From assembly GCA_030018555.1 (NCBI GenBank), contig JASEHY010000087.1, positions 1 to 5,942 of the forward strand: 5,942 bases of DNA, read 5' to 3'. The notes below the pieces were generated by a model. The model had not been told where the DNA came from, searched no databases, and worked only from the letters and a program-made list of their open reading frames with translations. This document shows, one piece after another, positions 5,015 through 5,942 of this stretch. The position numbers and the translations under genes were made by a program. This stretch comes from Planctomycetota bacterium (GTDB lineage: Bacteria; Planctomycetota; MHYJ01; JACQXL01). The first letter of the stretch is position 1; the number at the start of each line of letters is the position of its first letter.

Positions 5015-5545
5015 AAAGACCTAAGGAAAAACGAAAGAATAAGAATAAGACAAGTTCGGGTTATTGACGAAACGGGTGCTCATCTGGGAATTATAGAGAC
5101 CGCTGATGCCTTAAAAATAGCCATTGATAAAGGACTTGACCTCGTTGAGGTTTCGCCTGAGTCTGCTCCGCCTGTCTGTAAAATAATGCATTATAGCAAA
5201 TATAAATACGAACAACACAAAAAAGAGCAGAAGGCAAAGAAATTGCATCACCAGAGCAGACTGAAAGAATTAAGGCTCAGACCGGTCAGCGAGGAACATG
5301 ACATTCAGGTAAGGTTAAATCAGGCAAAGGGTTTTCTTAAAAAGGGTAATCGCGTGCTATTTAACCTGTTTTTCAAAGGCAGGGAAATTTCTCATAAGGA
5401 ATTGGGCTATAAATTGCTTGAACGAATTAAGAGAGAATTAAAAGATGTTTCCAAAATAGACAAACCAGTTACGAAAGAAGGATACCGTTTAACGCTTGTC
5501 TTGTCGCCTAATTCCGCTTCAACCGGAGGAGAACAGCCCCGCTAA
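5012..5545 (+). CDS. infC: Translation initiation factor IF3, AUU start
   Basis: The 177-residue product is IF3, which binds the 30S subunit, keeps it apart from 50S and checks the start codon and initiator tRNA. It is close to the usual length (about 180). The N-domain carries the hallmark motifs RQVRVIDETGAHLG, GLDLVEVSPE and APPVCKIM; the Lys-rich linker spans about 63-85; the C-domain includes RLKELRLRP and VLFNLFFKGREISH. The start is ATT at 5012-5014: AAAGGAGG ends six bases before it, an in-frame stop lies at 4994-4996, and no ATG, GTG or TTG occurs in frame until 5186, which would delete the N-domain. AUU is the classical infC start through which IF3 represses its own translation. Two conserved positions are altered: the usual MDYGK is MHYSK here (residues 59-63). 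The C-terminal tail NSASTGGEQPR is longer than usual and ends directly against a palindromic element. rpmI follows after 114 bases. Confidence 0.95.
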   Translation: MKDLRKNERIRIRQVRVIDETGAHLGIIETADALKIAIDKGLDLVEVSPESAPPVCKIMHYSKYKYEQHKKEQKAKKLHHQSRLKELRLRPVSEEHDIQVRLNQAKGFLKKGNRVLFNLFFKGREISHKELGYKLLERIKRELKDVSKIDKPVTKEGYRLTLVLSPNSASTGGEQPR

Positions 5546-5607
5546 ACCCCGTTAGAAATAGTCCCCCCGAATGCTTTCGGGGGGACGCCCTGAATTTCTA
5601 ACGGGGT
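5546..5607. repeat. Family C palindromic element between infC and rpmI
   Basis: Outer arms ACCCCGTTAGAAAT (5546-5559) and ATTTCTAACGGGGT (5594-5607) are perfect 14-base complements. A family B hairpin is nested inside, with arms GTCCCCCCGAA (5561-5571) and TTCGGGGGGAC (5576-5586) around TGCT. The element begins on the base right after the infC stop codon. It makes a very stable RNA stem, but no T-run follows, so read-through into rpmI is expected. It might still act as an mRNA stability or processing site. Confidence 0.85.
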
Positions 5608-5627
5608 AAAGGGGAATGCCCACTGGG

Positions 5628-5642
5628 TCCGCCTCAGGCGGA
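5628..5642. repeat. Family A palindrome beside the rpmI ribosome-binding site
   Basis: TCCGCC (5628-5633), TCA, GGCGGA (5637-5642). The right arm ends one base before the AAGGAG at 5644-5649 that serves rpmI, so the hairpin could affect access to this site. Confidence 0.8.
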
Positions 5643-5659
5643 AAAGGAGTAACTACATT

Positions 5660-5857
5660 ATGCCCAAATTAAAATCCAATAAGGCAGTAACCAAAAGAAT
5701 TAAGGTTACTGCGACAGGTAAATTGATGCGTTATAGGTCAGGCAAAAGCCACCTGCTTTCAACTAAATCTGCCAAGCGAAGAAGGCATCTCAGAAAAGAT
5801 ACTCAAATTACCTCAAAACCGTTCATTGACAAGATATCGCGTTTAATCCATACATAA
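5660..5857 (+). CDS. rpmI: 50S ribosomal protein bL35
   Basis: The 65-residue, strongly basic product matches bL35 along its whole length: MPKLKSNKAVTKRIKVTATG at the start, the family signature GKSHLLSTKSAKRRRHLRKD in the middle and a short hydrophobic tail IDKISRLIHT. bL35 is a small protein of the large ribosomal subunit. The ATG at 5660 has AAGGAG ten bases upstream, a slightly long spacing. Its place after infC is the standard infC-rpmI-rplT order. Intergenic spacing to infC is enlarged by two palindromic elements. rplT is not visible before the edge of the window. Confidence 0.95.
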   Translation: MPKLKSNKAVTKRIKVTATGKLMRYRSGKSHLLSTKSAKRRRHLRKDTQITSKPFIDKISRLIHT

Positions 5858-5902
5858 CATTACTATGCCCAAGTTTTTCAACCCCCTACGGAACAAGAAG
5901 CA

Positions 5903-5922
5903 GTCCCGAAAGCGTTCGGGAC
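5903..5922. repeat. Family B hairpin downstream of rpmI
   Basis: GTCCCGAA (5903-5910) and TTCGGGAC (5915-5922) pair around AGCG. It lies 46 bases past the rpmI stop codon, where the start of rplT would normally be close, so it probably widens the rpmI-rplT spacer as the elements at 5546 and 5628 do for infC-rpmI. No T-run follows within the window. Confidence 0.75.
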
Positions 5923-5942
5923 AGATGAGAATTTACTGAACT

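Noticed and set aside
5561..5586. Intrinsic terminator between infC and rpmI
   Set aside because: The stem is strong, but no T-run follows on either strand, and rpmI must be transcribed with infC in this conserved operon.
5616..5672. Tiny frame (18 codons) starting MPTGSASGG between infC and rpmI
   Set aside because: It is made largely of the family A palindrome, overlaps the rpmI start in another frame and has the purine run too close to the ATG.
5865..5939. Short reading frame MPKFFNPLRNKKQS... after rpmI as the start of rplT
   Set aside because: It does not resemble the L20 N-terminus, has no ribosome-binding site, stops after 24 codons and runs across a family B hairpin. rplT probably begins beyond the window.

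Overview
The window looks like a piece of an uncultured, moderately AT-rich bacterial genome carrying many short G+C-rich palindromes. Three things suggest a candidate-phylum bacterium of the Omnitrophota or Planctomycetota sort: dispersed palindromic repeats of at least three families; a TPR/gluzincin periplasmic peptidase; and a PEGA-domain lipoprotein. That placement is an inference from remembered family resemblance, not from a database search.

Layout. Positions 131-1034 (minus strand) hold an overlapping pair: a 65-residue unknown protein, then a pol-beta-fold nucleotidyltransferase of the DUF6036-like type. Positions 1035-1572 hold no intact gene; they contain a promoter candidate for the pair, an AT-rich hairpin and the frameshifted C-terminal stub of a DDE transposase (1294-1487). 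Positions 1573-4547 (minus strand) are a two-gene unit: an 825-residue secreted TPR protein with a zinc-peptidase domain (HEFMH, then WFTEG), followed with a 16-nt overlap by a PEGA lipoprotein. Positions 4548-5011 are a divergent intergenic region packed with palindromes; it ends in a long hairpin directly before the infC ribosome-binding site. Positions 5012-5857 (plus strand) encode translation factor IF3 (infC) from an AUU start codon, then ribosomal protein bL35 (rpmI). rplT would be expected just beyond the right edge.

The most interesting layer is the palindromic repeats. Family A is TCCGCC-NNN-GGCGGA. A tandem pair sits in frame inside the peptidase gene and codes for a Gly/Ser/Ala loop; other copies are upstream of infC and beside the rpmI ribosome-binding site. 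Family B has CCCGA/TCGGG arms. Family C has CCCCGTTAGA/TCTAACGGGG arms with another hairpin nested inside, and two copies are present. One supplies the stop codon of the peptidase gene and reads into the lipoprotein leader; the other begins on the base after the infC stop codon. Together they suggest mobile or spreading palindromes that remodel gene ends, comparable in principle to Rickettsia palindromic elements.

The IF3/L35 genes are ordinary translation genes, probably autoregulated through the AUU start and possibly through the leader hairpin. The peptidase and lipoprotein probably act together in the cell envelope. The nucleotidyltransferase pair may be a toxin-antitoxin-like module, but its function is unknown.
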